Shown: piece by piece, positions 1-12,715 of the stretch
Layout of the letters: every line of letters starts with the position of its first letter
Position numbering within the stretch: position 1 is the stretch's first letter
The notes under the pieces: model-generated
What the model saw: only the letters and a program-made list of their open reading frames with translations
The model's database searches: none
Told to the model about the DNA's origin: nothing
Translations under genes and position numbers: made by a program
Assembly: GCA_007570785.1 (NCBI GenBank)
Contig: ML664161.1
Location: 43,499,643 to 43,563,642 of the forward strand
Source: Antilocapra americana
Taxonomy: Eukaryota > Chordata > Mammalia > Artiodactyla > Antilocapridae
DNA: 64,000 nt
Direction of reading: 5' to 3'

Positions 1-914
1 GTAGGAGGTGAGGCTGTCATGACTGGGTCCACACCATGAGGCATCTGGGCCATGTGTGCCTTCCTCTGTGTTCTCAGAGCTGTAAGGGATCTCAAGAGGC
101 AAACTGGCAGAGCTACAGTCTAACCCAGCAAGAGGCAGGGCTGCCCTCAGACCCAAAGCTTCCACATGCTAGGTCATTCCTCGATGTGTGGTTGTCCCTG
201 GACAGCATCCAGGTGACCACTTTTGGTGATTTGGAGGCCTTTCTGTTTCATTAACCAGTCAAAGCATGGCCTTGTCTGGCTTATGACTTATCTGAAATGG
301 AATCCCAGATGGGGCCATGGATTGCTTTCAGTGTTCACAGCTTTAAAACCCAATGGGAAATTCTGAGCAACCAATTTCCACCATGGGCAGAATTCAGCTC
401 CCAGTATTTGAACATTTGTTCAAGCTTCAGAATGAAGAAAGTTGAGGGAAGACTGGCCACATTTGCTAAATAGATAGCAGATCTTAGGGGAAGGGTAGAC
501 TCTCTTTGTCCCTATCTCCCAGTGGAGTATGGGAAGGGCCCTTCCTCTTCAGAAACATTCAGACTTTAATTGCAAAAAAATTAAGCAGGAGTGAAGCCTG
601 CAGGAGGAAGGAAAAACCTTGCTGGACCACAAGAAAGGTGGGAAAGAACCCAAACGAAAGGGTTCCTCTGGACCTTTTCCCTGTGGCTATACTGAGAGAG
701 GAAAGCACGATTATCAAGGTCCCACCACTTCACTCACCTTCTCATCAGCAAATTTCTGCCTCCAGTTGGGTCCTGTCCTTCCAATATCAAATAAAACAGC
801 AAAGCATAGCCCTTTGCTCAACATCAGCCCTGAGCTTCATCTCTCCTGTAGAGAGGTCCACACTCAAAACAGTCCAGACCAACACTTGCCCAATCCTGAC
901 CACACTCCTTACAC
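1..914. other. unassigned non-coding sequence
   Basis: No gene, splice-supported exon or clear repeat is recognised. Short open frames here (for example 506-985) have no family resemblance and typical chance composition. This is 5' flank of DRD3, far upstream. Confidence 0.5.
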
Positions 915-1115
915 AAAGGGTCTCACTTAATCCTCCCAACAGTCTCATAAGGTTCACAGTCTTGTTATCTTCCCAGTACAAATGAGGAAGCTATGTCCCA
1001 GAGAGGTGATATCATCCACCATGGTTATCATCCATGGCAGAGCAGCAGAGCTGGGGTGTGAACTCAGGTCATCTGACTCCAGACTCATATGCTTAGCCTC
1101 TACAACATGCAGGTA
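915..1115 (-). repeat. MIR-like SINE
   Basis: Reads on + as the reverse complement of a MIR: a run of 'cttaatcctcc', 'aatgaggaag', 'cagagaggtga' and 'agctggggtgtgaactcagg'. Old and diverged. Confidence 0.6.
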
Positions 1116-1119
1116 GAAA

Positions 1120-1680
1120 TGAAGTTTGATCATGAAAGTAACACAGGGTCATTATAGGAAATTTAGAAAAACAGAAAAATCACAAAAAGGAAATAAAAAA
1201 TCACCCACTATCCTAAAACTTCTTCCTTTGAGGAAAAGGGATAAAGTAAAAACTGAAAATTTCCTTCTTATTTCTGACTTCAGTTCTTGAAAGCTATCCA
1301 CTGTCCTTCCAGACTTTTTTCTTTTATGTTTAGAAATATGTGTAGGCATAAGCATCCACATACAGTGGTTTTTTAAATAATAAGGCTGTGTTTGCATGCA
1401 GCACATGATTATTTCGCATATTACTAAATATAAAATCTATTCAAACCTTTTAAAATAACTGAATGATTATCCACTGTCTGCTGAACCATAATTTATTCAA
1501 CCAGTGCTGTAATAAATATCTCTGTCTATATAGCTTTATGGGTCCAGGCTAGTAGTTCCATAAGACACACTGCAACAAGTGGCTCAGAGAACGCGTGTAT
1601 TTTTCAATGCTAATTGTCAAATTACCCAGTGGATCTTTAGGATGACAAAAAAAAAATGGGGTTGTTGGTAATAAATCTAC
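1120..1680. repeat. degraded old L1-like 3' region
   Basis: An AT-rich tract resembling old mammalian L1 3' sequence ('tagaaaatttggaaaa'-like and 'ccataatttattcaacca'). Heavily decayed, and neither the subfamily nor the exact limits can be set by eye. Confidence 0.35.
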
Positions 1681-2299
1681 ATTATGTAATGAAAATTGCA
1701 CATGGCTTATTTAAGCATAATTGTATACAACACTGAATAAGTGACTTAAAGGGGTTTATACATTTCAAAGTCTTCCCTACTAAGAAACTGAAGAAATACA
1801 TTTGCTTGTTGTGGGTAAGAAAATGTGTCTCTTTTCGGGTTCTCTGGAATTCTCCTCTCAATCTAGCTTTGCTTTTGTCCCCTGAGTTCACACTTGGGTA
1901 TATCTTTCTTGTGTGCGTGCCTTGTTCACTGTTTCACAAAAATATACATTCTTGATACCCTCACGTGTTCAACGTGTACTCGAAACACCAAGTCTTTACC
2001 AACAGCTCTCCTCAAATGGCTGTTCCCTCCCACACCCTTGCAAGATACCAGTTGCTGGTTTTCCTGTTTGCCTGGCCTGCCCCTCTGCTCCAGAGTTGGC
2101 CAGGCTGATGGCTTCATGCGTTCTGGTCAGCGAAAGAAGGGCAACGTTACTGTTTGGTTTGCTTTTTCCTTTCAGAAAGAGTAACTTCCTGATTGAGTTG
2201 GATCTGGTCAAACTCTTCAGCTCCCCTCAGACTACTGCCCACTGTTCCCCTCAGCCAAGTCTGCCCTTCACTTGACCTCTGCCTCCTGATATTGAATAT
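1681..2299. other. unassigned non-coding sequence
   Basis: Nothing recognisable. Overlapping open frames on both strands at 1894-2275 are mutually exclusive and have no family match. Confidence 0.45.
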
Positions 2300-2460
2300 T
2301 CCCCCTGCCTGAGAAGCAGTGTCAGCAAATGTAGAGTGTGTGAGGCTTTGGAAGCAGAAATATGGGGATTCAAATCCTGACTCTTAACCCTGTTGGCTGT
2401 GTGATCCTCAGCAAAGCATTTAAGCTCTCTGGACTTCAATCGTCAATCATAAAGTAAGTA
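2300..2460 (+). repeat. MIR-like SINE
   Basis: Contains the MIR core order 'ggattcaaatcctgactct', 'gctgtgtgatcctcagc' and 'taagctctctggacttca'. Ends near an A13 tract at 2468-2480. Confidence 0.65.
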
Positions 2461-2586
2461 GTAATGAAAAAAAAAAAAAGTGAACTCACAGGACTATTGA
2501 AAGCACTTGGTCTGGCACACACACCCCCCGACTGGTAATGATTGCAGCTATTCCTAACATCATTCCACAGCCAAACTCCTCCAATG

Positions 2587-2812
2587 AGCATGCTCAAGCA
2601 CTCAGTTGGTCTGTCGTGTCTGACTCTGTGTGACCCTATGGACTATACCCCTCCAGGTTCTTCTGTCCATGGGATTCTCCAGGCGAGAATACTGGAGTGG
2701 GTTGCCATGCCCTCCTCCAAGGGATCTTCCCAACCCAGGGATCAAACCTGTGTCTCCTGCCTCTCCTGCATTGACAGGTGGATTCTTTACCATTGAGCCA
2801 CAGGGGAAGCCC
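2587..2812 (-). repeat. Bov-tA SINE
   Basis: Full-length tRNA-derived ruminant SINE read from the minus strand. The tRNA-like head (gggcttcc..ggctca) lies at the 2812 end and 'gtcgtgtctgactctgtgtg' at the 2610 end. In-frame translations across it are repeat artefacts. Confidence 0.9.
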
Positions 2813-3815
2813 TCAGATGAGAGCAACATCATATAAAATGTTAGAAGGGTTTCAGATCTGGGGATTTTACCAAGTGCCTTTTATACATGAGCCTTGGCAG
2901 AGCCTCCAGCCTTGGAGCCCGTCCCCCCTCTGCTGGTGGCATATGACCAAGTAGAACACTTATGCATGGCTGGAGGTAATGTGACTAACACAGCCTGTTC
3001 AGAGTCACATCCCCAGGGAGGAGACAGTCAGCATTTGTATTCTTTAAATACTTGTTCAACCAAGGGTGCTCACGCTTTGAGAACCAGGAACAGGAAGGTG
3101 CCCCATTGCAATCAGGCGGCTGGTGTGCAGGTTAATTTGCAGGGAGGACATTCTAGGCATGTTGCTCCTCCTACTGGGGTTCCAAGACTGGGGAGGTTAA
3201 GATGTGTGGGGTTTTCAGTCACTCCAGCACCTGTGATGTGAGAGGCTCCCTGACGGTAGTGAGTGGGTCCATAGGCACCATATATCCTGCATTGCTTGGG
3301 TTGTGCCACCCAGAGAAGACTACCCTTCCCAAAACACTGATAACACTTCTTTTGAGAATCATCTGTAGGCTTTAGACATCAAAAAGCCCTTACTATTGTT
3401 TCCCAACCTGGTAAAGTAGGCTTTGTCCCTTTGGCCTGGGGGCCGGGTTGCAATGATAGGCGTTGCTCTCTGTGCCTCCTTCCCTGGGCACCACATCACT
3501 CTTACTTGGCTGCCAGTGCAGAGGGGGCAGAAGGTAAGTACATACTCTCTGAACTGTAAAGCTCTGACTTCAAACCCCTATGTGGTACCCTTGCTGCTAA
3601 CTGGCACTTGGCATCTTGCCTATGAGTGGATGCCCCAAGAAAAGCCCACTCAAGTAAAAACTTGGGCTTCCCAAGGGGAATACAACCCACTAGCTTCATG
3701 GCCCAATAACGCCACTGTCCCTCTGCCAACTCTTTCCACATCCCCAGTGCTTGGAGAATGCCAAATATGGAAAGCCCCTAAGTCTTGTCAGAAAAACCCA
3801 AGAAAATAAAAATTA
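2813..3815. other. unassigned non-coding sequence
   Basis: No repeat or gene recognised. The open frame at 3423-3809 has no recognisable domain and no start or splice context worth noting. Confidence 0.45.
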
Positions 3816-3930
3816 ACGAGTCAACACTTTCTGTGTTCTTGCTATGGGCGAGGCTCTGTGGTAAGCATCGTACATACATTATCTCACTTCATGCCAAGTG
3901 ACGCAAAATAAAGGTCATCTTAGAAAAAGG
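3816..3930 (-). repeat. short MIR-like fragment
   Basis: 'ttgctatgggcgaggctct' followed by 'cattatctcacttcat' resembles the reverse complement of a MIR 3' half. Short and diverged. Confidence 0.4.
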
Positions 3931-4684
3931 CAACGCCAGTCATGCTGATCACACCCCTCAGTTTTTGTGGGTGAGTCTCTGTTAGGCTGAAGCTGCACTC
4001 GGGCCACCTGAGCTCCCAGAATCCCTCAGGTCTCAGTGGCTGGGGATGCAAGGCGGCTAAATTCACATTTAGTCCAGAGCCCACACAGGGATGACTTCTC
4101 TCTCACGTGTCTTCTGCCATTAACAGAGATAAATCCGGGGATTGTCATTACAGTAATGGCCTCTGTGTCTAAGAGGAGTTAAATAGAAAGTCAGTGAATG
4201 TCAAATATCTTGAAAAATCTATTCACCATGAAGTCACCTTCTAATGTGTTCCAAGGAAACAATAACATCCATTTTCACTCCAGACACTACTCTCCATGGT
4301 AAATAATATCACGAAGTGACTCTATCCTATAAGTCCCCAGAAATTGTTTCTAATTATTGTCAGAGGCACATCAATTACCAGTGGAGCCTCCAGGCAGCCC
4401 TCGTCATGGCTCTGATTAGAAACATGCTTTACTTCCATTTTTCCTGTCAAGCCTCTCAGCCCTCTACATATTTAATTGCTCTGTCTTGGCAGTGGGCCTG
4501 CTTTCTTCACTCTCTGCGCTGAAGCTCTCATGGCGAAGTCGGCGTCTCGTCCAGTCCCAGCCTGCACCTCGCCCTCCTTGAGAAGTGCCTCAGCACCTGC
4601 CAAGGGCTCGTTCAGTCCTTTTAAAAACACTGGGCTTTGGTGACCCAGATAACTGATAAAACTGCTTCAATCATTAAAAACATA
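3931..4684. other. unassigned non-coding sequence
   Basis: Nothing recognisable in this stretch on either strand. Confidence 0.45.
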
Positions 4685-4870
4685 CCACTCTGGGCTATGT
4701 ACTGTATCTTAAGCACATTTCGTACATATTATCTCACTGAATCTTTAGAATGACCCTGTGAAAGACATACGATGACTTTCTCCATTTTCTCTTCAGAAAA
4801 CCTGAGGCACAAAGAGGTTAAATAATTCTCCCAGAGTCACTTAACACACAAACAATGGAGGACCTGCAGC
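4685..4870 (-). repeat. MIR-like SINE
   Basis: Reverse-complement MIR signature: 'cattatctcactgaat'-type tract, then 'aaacctgaggcacaaagagg', 'ttaaataattctcccagagt'. Confidence 0.6.
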
Positions 4871-4899
4871 CACCATGATGGAGTCTGTCTGTCTGTCTT

Positions 4900-6885
4900 T
4901 GCTTCTGTTCTTCCAGAGGCCCTGTGTTGGGGGTGAGTTGGGCCTCTTCCTTATGTCCCCTCCTGATTACTAACCTCTGCATCCCTCCCACTCGCTCCTT
5001 GAAGATTTTAAATAGTCAGACTCTTTTCAAAGCTACTTCTTCTATCATAATTCTTGGTGCTTTCTATATCCAACTAGACTTCAGGGAATTGGGCTCCAGA
5101 AGACACCACCTATGTAAACCACAACAGGAAGTGGGAGCACCCAAGGGGTAGCTGTTCAGCTCCTCTCCTCCAGTGACTTTTCTGTTACCATCTTGGCCAG
5201 CCAGCTCATGTGCAGGCCCCTGCCTAGATATCACCAGCTGCAATGCAATGCACTCTCTGTTTCAGCATCTCCCTCTGAGACCATTGCCTCCTCTCTTTTC
5301 AGCTTATCTTTTCTAGACTCCCAGCTCCAACAATTCTTGTACAACACCAGGACCAGCAAACCATTGTTCCTGGCATCTTATTATTTCCCCTCACCTTTTT
5401 GCTACCTCCTGTCCTCTTATCCAACTTAGATTCCATCACTGTGTAACTCCCTGTGTAGCTCTTCAACAGCCTCAACCTGCTCCTTCTTTGTTGTACCAGT
5501 TTAAGACAACTGTCCCTTTACTCCATACTTACCTCTGATCAGTTGAGCATGACTGAAGGAAACAACCTTGCTGACTTGTCTCACTTTAGTCTTATCATAA
5601 GCATCAAGTGGGCCCCCAGTGATGCCTGGCAGCCTGCTGTATTTCCCTCATCCACTCAATTTCCCAGAATCATTTCACCAGTTTCTCTTTCTCTTCAAAC
5701 CTCCAACACCCTCTCTTCCTCCTCAAGAGCACTCGGCTGATAACTTCACTTTCCATTTCACTGAGAAAATTTAAGCAACCAGAAGAATCTGTACAAGCTT
5801 CTACTGTCACATCTACACCTTTCCACACTTATGTCCATGTATTAAACTTAACCTTCCCGTCTGCTGCTGTCAACTGTTCATCTTCTTCCTAAAGCCAGTC
5901 TCTCCTCTTTGCACTGTATCCCATCTCCTCAAGCCTACTCAGTGACATTGCTTTTGTACCAATTTTTCTTCTCCACTGAATCCATATACAAACATGATGC
6001 TATTTCTCCAACAGAAACACAAACAACTCCCTTTGCTCCCACGTCTAAATCAAACTACAGCTCTATTTCTGTTCCCCTTCACAACAAAACTCCTTAAAGT
6101 GATTGTCTTTACTCACTCTCTCCCATTCTTCTTTTGTCTTTTCTTGAACACGTCCAAGTAGAGTTTTGTTCCCTTCATGCAACAAAAACAGCTCTCACCA
6201 AGGTAACAAATGAGCACTCAATCTTAAATTCAGTGGCAAATTCTAACTTGACCTTTCAGCAGCAGTTGACTCAGATGCTCACCCCTCCCTTCTTAAACGC
6301 TTGGTCCCCTTCCCCTCCAGAGCACCGCTCTCTCACCAGCTGGTCAACTCAGTCTCCTTGGCTAGTCCCTCCTCATCTCCCTCAACATTTAGATGTTGGA
6401 ATCTCTTAGGGTTTTAGTCTTCAGGTCTTTTCCCTTCTCTGCCTACAACCACACCTCAGGCGACAGCTCCAGCCTACACCTCCCCTTTGACATCCAGACT
6501 CTTGTGGGCAACCAGCTTCCTCTCTGTTCCTGGAACATGCTGAGCGTACCTGCCCCCCGGCTCCTTGCCTGCTGCCCTCTTGTCTGAGATCCTGTCCCCT
6601 AGATGATTTGTTCCTTTCAGTCTCTACTGAAGACTCACTTCAGAAGTAAGCCCCTCACATCTATCTTAGCTAACATGAAACTACCGCCACCTTCCCCACC
6701 CATCCTCCCTGCCCACCACCCAAATGTATTTTCCTCCATAGCATCAATCTCTACCTGGAATATTACAGACGCAGTTGTTTATTTACATGTGTCTCCCTTC
6801 CCTGGAAACTAAATTCCATGAGAACTCAAACTGCTCTTTCCTATAGTGTTAGGTTCATACCAAGCACTCCTTTAAAACGTACTTT
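4900..6885 (+). repeat. L2 LINE, long 5'-truncated copy
   Basis: A pyrimidine-rich tract with old L2 style wording throughout: 'cctcctcatctccctcaaca', 'acatccagactcttgtgg', 'tctctgttcctggaacatgc'. Its tail continues after two SINE insertions as 'tgactgaatgaatgaat' at 7236-7252, which fits the L2 3' terminus. Many short frames cross it but none is intact. L2 is assigned by recognition of these segments; the subfamily is not resolved. Confidence 0.55.
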
Positions 6886-7018
6886 AAAAAAAAAATTATT
6901 TATTTGACTGCTCCAGGTCCAGCTTGCAGGATCTTACTTAGTTATGCCATTAGGATCTAGTTCCCTGACCAGGGATCACACCTGGGCTCCTTGCATTGGG
7001 AGTGGGGAGCGGGATCAC
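6885..7018 (-). repeat. CHR-type tRNA SINE (partial)
   Basis: 'attatttatttgactgctcc', 'ggatctagttccctgaccag' and 'gcattgggagtggggagc' are the reverse complement of the cetartiodactyl CHR SINE. Inserted into the L2 tail; flanks 'ttaaaacgtacttt' (left) and 'ttaaatgtgcttt' (7222-7234) look like a decayed target duplication. Confidence 0.75.
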
Positions 7019-7222
7019 CAGTGTTAGTCTCTCAGCCGTATCCAACTCTTTGCAACTCCATGTAGCCTGCTAGGCTCCTCTGTCCATGGAATTCTCCAGG
7101 CAAGAATACTGGAGTAAGTAGACATTCCCTTTTCCAGGGGATCTTCCTAACCCAAGGATCAAACCTGGGTTTTCCACATTGCAGGCAGATACTTCACTGT
7201 CTGAGCCACCAGGGGAGCCCCT
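7019..7222 (-). repeat. Bov-tA SINE
   Basis: Minus-strand Bov-tA: 'ccaactctttgcaactccat', 'ggcaagaatactggagtaag', ending in the tRNA-like head 'gagccaccaggggagcccc'. It abuts the CHR fragment with no unique sequence between them. Confidence 0.9.
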
Positions 7223-7255
7223 TAAATGTGCTTTGACTGAATGAATGAATTTGGC

Positions 7256-9500
7256 ATTTGAACCCATATCGTCTGAATGTGGTGGCATTAGTCAGAACAG
7301 CAGAAGAGGGACATCCTTGTCATGGAGGACTCCAAAAACTATTTAAGAATTTGAAAGCTTGGAAGTCCCATCTAGTAAGGACAGAGCCAGAAAAGCAAAA
7401 GCTGTTTATTGTAACTTTATTTTTGCTGCCTCTCTGGTGGGCTGAGAAGGCCGAATTACCCATCTGTGTCACTACAAGAGATGCAAAACACCCCTGAATC
7501 CTGAGAACATGTGGTATCATGTGACAACTGCACCCAGAGATCATATGGGCTTCTTATGTAAACTCACCAATTTTGACTGACATATGCTCACCCTATCGCC
7601 TACTCCTGCCCTAAGTATTTTCCCCATCTGAACACACCTGTGCCCATCCATGAGCAAATCTGGGCCCATGCAGACAGCACCATCTTGCCCTGCTTAGTTG
7701 GGAAATGTGTCTGTAACTATAATCACAACTGCCATCTGAACAGAGCTAGATGGAATCAGAGCACTCATTGGTCTATTAAAGTAAGGATGGGTTTTTCAGC
7801 TCTGCCGCTCTCAAAAAAAAAAAAAGAGCTAATCCTTTTTTTTCACTTTGCTTTGCATTCACCTGGATATTCATGCCAGGACTTGCATGAGAAAAACACT
7901 TCTTTTTGACCCCTGTAGTGATCAACTGATGCCTTGAAGCAGGAAATTTGATTGCCCCCATCTCAGGCTGAGTCTCTGTTTTACCAATCACAGAATGACT
8001 CAACCCCTTTTTAAAAGCCAGCTGTGACCATTGACTCAGTGACCTCCTGTGGTGGTGAATTCAGTTTAAAAAATAATAATGAAGAAATCAGCAAGGTTAT
8101 CGAAGCCATTAGGCTTCAATTCTCAACCCTTTGGGGGCTGGAGGAAATAAAGCAAGTTGGCCAGACCCGAGGAGTTGATGACACACATCTCCCTCCTCCA
8201 GAAGCATCTTGTAACTCGTCCTACCCCCAGCAGCGACTTCCCAGGGCAGCTTTTCTCCCCGCTGTTCTCATCAGCAAGAACGTGCTGACACACAGGCTGA
8301 TGAGCGGCACCAAAGCTCAGCCAGCGTGCCCTTCCAGCCTCGAACCCCACAGCTTGTCATCTCCTGTGGTCACATGGCTCCTGCACATTCACTCACTGCT
8401 TCACAGGAATCTAAAAGATGATCAAAGGAAAACTCCACCGACTCACCCCTGCCTACACCAGCATGGGGAGTGGTCAAGGGTGTGTGCGAAATATTAGCAG
8501 ATTCTAATCTATTCTTTGCACCCAGCTCGCGGGCTCGTGCACTCACCCTCTCTCTCTTTGCCTCTCTCTCATTTTTCAAAATAAATAAATAGATAAATGA
8601 ATTTGGGGTTGGCTGAAGATTTCAGCTCAGTGACTGCTGTGCAGATGGGTCCTGCTGAAGCTGGTGCTGGCTCTCTGGGGAGTAGCATGAAATGCTGGTT
8701 TTCAAAACCTGAGCAGCGTGTAAATGGCAGCTAAAAAGGAAATGCAGATTGGTGCTGAGTGTTAATTGTCTCTTCCTCTCTTCTTCTCACACTTCAGAGG
8801 CTGTGTGCTGGCAGAAGACAGGAAAGCAGGCCTGCCCCCTCATGGGGTGGGGTTTTTTTTTCTTTCTTTCTTTCAAGCTGGACTGAGAGAATAACACCTA
8901 GAATCCAAGTCAAAACATGGAATGGGTTTTTTGTTTTGTTTTTTTCTTTTTTTCAAGTTCTCATCTGATGAAAGTCAGAGAGGTGGCACCAAGCTCGTCA
9001 TGAAAGTAAGATTCTGCTGAGAAGGAACCAATGAGATGTGACACAGAACGGGGAAGCAGGATGTCTTTGTTTTGAAATGACAGGCGATAAGCTAGGGGGG
9101 TGCCTGGTGAGATTTTAGTCCATAACTAGGTAGCAACCTGTCAAATGCAGGCCCCTTAAATGCATCACAAGAATTCTCACTTGAGATGATTTCAATTCCA
9201 GCTCTGCGTGTGTGAGCGCATGCACAATTGAATGCCCAAGCCCCGGATACATCCTGTCAAGGGTACAAAGGTAATCACACTGGAGCTAGAGCTCTCATTC
9301 CCTCCCTCACCTTCCTTGCTTAGGCAGTGACAGGTCAGCCTCAGGACCACAGCCCAGGCTCAGCGCTGTTTATTTTCATCCCTGAAGATTTCTATAAGCT
9401 TTCTCCCAAGACTTTCACCAGGCAGCACCTTGATTGTCTGTCTTTTCTAGAGGAAGTAGGCTTATTTGAAACTATGCAGCTCCAAATAAAACGAGGGCAA
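7256..9500. other. unassigned sequence with low-complexity tracts
   Basis: No gene recognised in 2.2 kb. Simple tracts present: A13 at 7813-7825, a CT-rich run near 8547-8572, TTTC repeats near 8860-8873 and T-rich runs at 8925-8955. The 157-residue open frame at 8024-8497 resembles no family I know. Confidence 0.45.
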
Positions 9501-9717
9501 GGGCTTCCCTGGTGCCTCAGCTGGTAAAGAATCTGCCTGCAGTGAGGGAGACCTGGGTTCGAGACCTGGGTTCGATCCCTGGTTTGAGAAGATCCCCTGG
9601 AGAAGGGAACGGCTACCCACACCAGTATTCTGGGCTGGAGAATTTCATGATCTCTATAGTCCATGGAGTCACAAAGAGTCGGACACGACTGAGTGACTTT
9701 CACTTTCACTTCACTTT
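9501..9717 (+). repeat. Bov-tA SINE
   Basis: Starts 'gggcttccctggtgcctcag' and ends 'ggacacgactgagtgacttt' plus a CACTTT-rich tail. A short internal tandem copy of 'gacctgggttcga' (9550-9575) is specific to this copy. Confidence 0.95.
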
Positions 9718-11137
9718 TCAACAGAGAAGCAATGGGGAAAATCAGTTAGCAAAGAGAAAAGAAGAACCTGGAGCCTTCTCTTAAAAATCATAAAGTCCCC
9801 AGGCCCCACCTGAGCCATGGTCCCTGTTATCTCCATGCATTAATGAAAAGGCTGTTTCTCCCTGCTGCTGTTGCCAGAGAGCCAACCCCATTCTGGCTTG
9901 CCAGTTGGAGGCAAAGATAAGCAATCATGAGTGAAACAAGTTATTATCTGTATCCATTGTCTCCTGCGTGACCAGGGATGTGCAGATGAACTGCTCCCCA
10001 CCCCTGCTCTTCACTGGCAGGACCAAGAAGAGCATGTAATAGGCAATTTCCAAAGACAAGGGTCCCTCCCGCTGCTGCCTTCAGCTCAGCTGGGCGGTGT
10101 GCTCCACACTTCAGCCTCTCCTACCGCCTTTCCTAACCAGGCAGAGAATGGCCTCTGCCAAGAATGGGAAAACCAAGAGATGGATCGTGCTCCAAGTACA
10201 AAGTGACCTCACTCAAGCTGCATGTGTGAAGGAAGCAGATAAAGAATGTACTTTCAAGGAACTGGCGAGGACGGTTGTAGGGGTAGAAGGGGAACCATCC
10301 CAGCTTATACTAGCACCCCAGAAAGAGCTTCCCAGGCTAGAAATGGAGCTCAGGTATGGGACATAGGACTGGACCACCAAGCCTCCCTCCTTAGAAGCAC
10401 CTCTTACGTCTGAGTCCAGTCAGTTACCTGCCATCTTCCGGGTAAAGTCCAATTTCCCAAAGCTATTTCCCTCCCCAAAAGGGAATGGCCACCACATACA
10501 GGTCACCTGGACAGAAAGACCATAGTCACTGCAGTGATGGCAGCCAGTGTAGACTGTGATGTTGGCTAAAGGGCTTTAGGGCATGACTCAGTCTCCCTTG
10601 TGTACAGGGGAGAGTCTGTCCCTTGAGGGGGAGCCCCAGCATAGATGTCTATGAGCTTATAACTCATTATCCCCAGAGTGGAGGAATAGAATGGGGTTGA
10701 TGTTTTATTTTGTCTCAACATTTTCTTGATTCCAGTGGTCTGTTATGTACCAGCCAATAAGAGCCTCCGGCAAGGTCGGGAAGCCTTCCCCTCACTGCCT
10801 AGTGAATGCAGAAGTGAGCTGTTGTCACAGAGACACTGCCTCTGATTAGTGACACAAGCCGGCAGCTCCATGCGTGTAGCCTGGTGTCAGGATGAGCAGG
10901 ACAACCAAAAGAAGTGACATGGTCCCTGCTGCCAGTCCAGCCCCTCCCGTAGGTGACCAAAACAGAACCATCTTAAAGCAGTTTTCTGAAGCTATAGGAC
11001 AAAAACCAAAACTGAGTATTTTGGCAGGAAGACCTGCTTTTGGGGGGTGGGAGTTGATTGAAATGGGACGTGGAGTGATGGAGATGCTCTCCATCTTGAT
11101 CCTATGTGGGTTACATGAGTGCCTGTATTTGTCAAAT
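9718..11137. other. unassigned non-coding sequence
   Basis: No repeat or coding exon recognised in 1.4 kb. Open frames at 9931-10366 overlap in two frames and have no family resemblance. Confidence 0.45.
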
Positions 11138-11149
11138 GTGATCAAACTG

Positions 11150-11345
11150 GGACTTCCCTGGTGATCCAGTGGTTAAGACTTAGCCTTCCAGTGCAGAGGG
11201 TGCAGGATTGATCCCCGATTGGGTAACTAAGATTTCACATGCCTTAAGGCCCAAAGCCCAAAATACAAAGCAGAAGCAATACTGTAATAGATTCAATAAA
11301 GTCTTTAAAAATGGTTCACATCAAAAAAAAAACTTTAAGAAAAAG
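11150..11345 (+). repeat. CHR-type SINE with 12-bp target duplication
   Basis: Begins 'gacttccctggtgatccagt', carries 'ggttaagacttagccttcca' and ends in A-rich tails. Flanked by perfect copies of gtgatcaaactg at 11138-11149 and 11346-11357, so the insertion limits are exact. Confidence 0.9.
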
Positions 11346-11389
11346 GTGATCAAACTGTATATTCTGCTTGTTTCACTGTAAAGTCAAGT

Positions 11390-11588
11390 GCAGCGTTAGT
11401 TGCAAAGTCATGCCTGACTCTTTGTGACTCCATGGACCGTAGCCTACCAAGCAGATTTCCTCTGTCCATGGAACTCTCCAGGCAAGAATACTGGAGTAGG
11501 TTGCCATTCCCTTCCCCAAGTACCAACTCAAGTATCAAACTCAGGTTTCCTGCATTGCAGGAAGATTCTTTACAGTCTGAGCCTCTGA
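11390..11588 (-). repeat. Bov-tA SINE
   Basis: Minus-strand copy with 'tgactctttgtgactccatg', 'ctccaggcaagaatactgga' and a degraded head at the right end ('acagtctgagcctctg'). Confidence 0.9.
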
Positions 11589-12104
11589 ACATAAATTATA
11601 ATTTCATTATAAAAAAGCTATTCTACTCCTACAGGAAGCCACAGGTGGGGTAGTTTTGACAGTTCTCACCTTCAACCTACCTTGCTGGTACCAACTGGAA
11701 AAGGGCAGCCCAGAAGTTCCATTCTCAGCTCCCTGTGCCCTGCTCAGTGCAGTAGGTCACATCTAGGACTTGGAATCCAAAGCCTGCATCTGAAGCCTTG
11801 CATCCCCCTCACCATGCCTGTGACTTCTGGATTGTCCCTCCATCTCTCTGAGGCTACATCTCTTCATCTTTATAATGGAAGGGAATGATTCCTGCCTATA
11901 ATATTATTGGAGGAAACAAAAAATCGTCTTTCATAAACAAGGAAGAGCTATAGGAATACAGACTGTATTCCACCTCAAAAAGATCATCACCATTTAGACA
12001 CTTGCCTAAAATGGACAAGCTCCTTGGTATAGTGTTAAAAACTCTAATTGGACAGTCTGCTGTGAAAACCTCTATAAACAAGATATAACTAAATAATCAG
12101 AAGC
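11589..12104. other. unassigned; possible MIR remnant
   Basis: Mostly unrecognised. 'ctctctgaggctacatctc' then 'cttcatctttataatgg' near 11840-11880 hints at a decayed MIR on the + strand, too weak to call separately. Confidence 0.4.
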
Positions 12105-12715
12105 AGTGTGGGAATATCAATGGTATATCTGCCTTGGGAAAGAGTTTGTTCCTCAAAAAGTTAAACATAGAATTATCATATGACCCAGAAATTCTACTAC
12201 CAGGCATACATCCAAATAATTGAAATGAGAACTAAAACAAATACTAGTATGCAAATGTTCATAACAGCATTGTTCACAAGAGACAGAAACCACCTAAGTG
12301 TCCATCAACAGATGAATGGGTAAGCAAATTGTGATATACAGTATACATATAATGGAATATTACTCAGCCACAGAATGGAATGAAGTTCTGAAACATAATA
12401 CAGCATGGATGAACCTTGAACTTTTAGTGAAATGAACTAGACATAAATAAAAAAATATTGTATAATGTCACTTACATGAAATATTTGAATAGGTAAATTC
12501 ATGGAGACAGAAAGTCATTAGAGGTCACCAGCAACCAGGGGAAGAGAGGAATGACCAGTTGTTGTTTCATGGATACACAGTTTCTGAGGGGTTTTAGAAA
12601 TACACAGAAAAGCTGATTGAATAACACTGCAAATGTAAATAATGTCATTAAATCAAACATTTTTAAATTATTAAAATGGCAAGTTTTATGTTATGCATAT
12701 TTTACCATGACTTTT
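12105..12715 (+). repeat. old L1, ORF2 3' end and 3' UTR
   Basis: Typical ORF2 C-terminal wording on the + strand: 'tgacccagaaattctactac', 'aacagcattgttcacaagag', 'aatggaatattactcagcca', followed by the 3'-UTR-like 'tggagacagaaagtcattag'. No intact frame. 5'-truncated. Confidence 0.85.

Noticed and set aside
506..985. 159-codon open frame
   Set aside because: Overlaps another frame and a MIR; no family resemblance.
8024..8497. 157-codon open frame as a gene
   Set aside because: No recognisable domain, no splice or promoter support; chance frame length in 64 kb.
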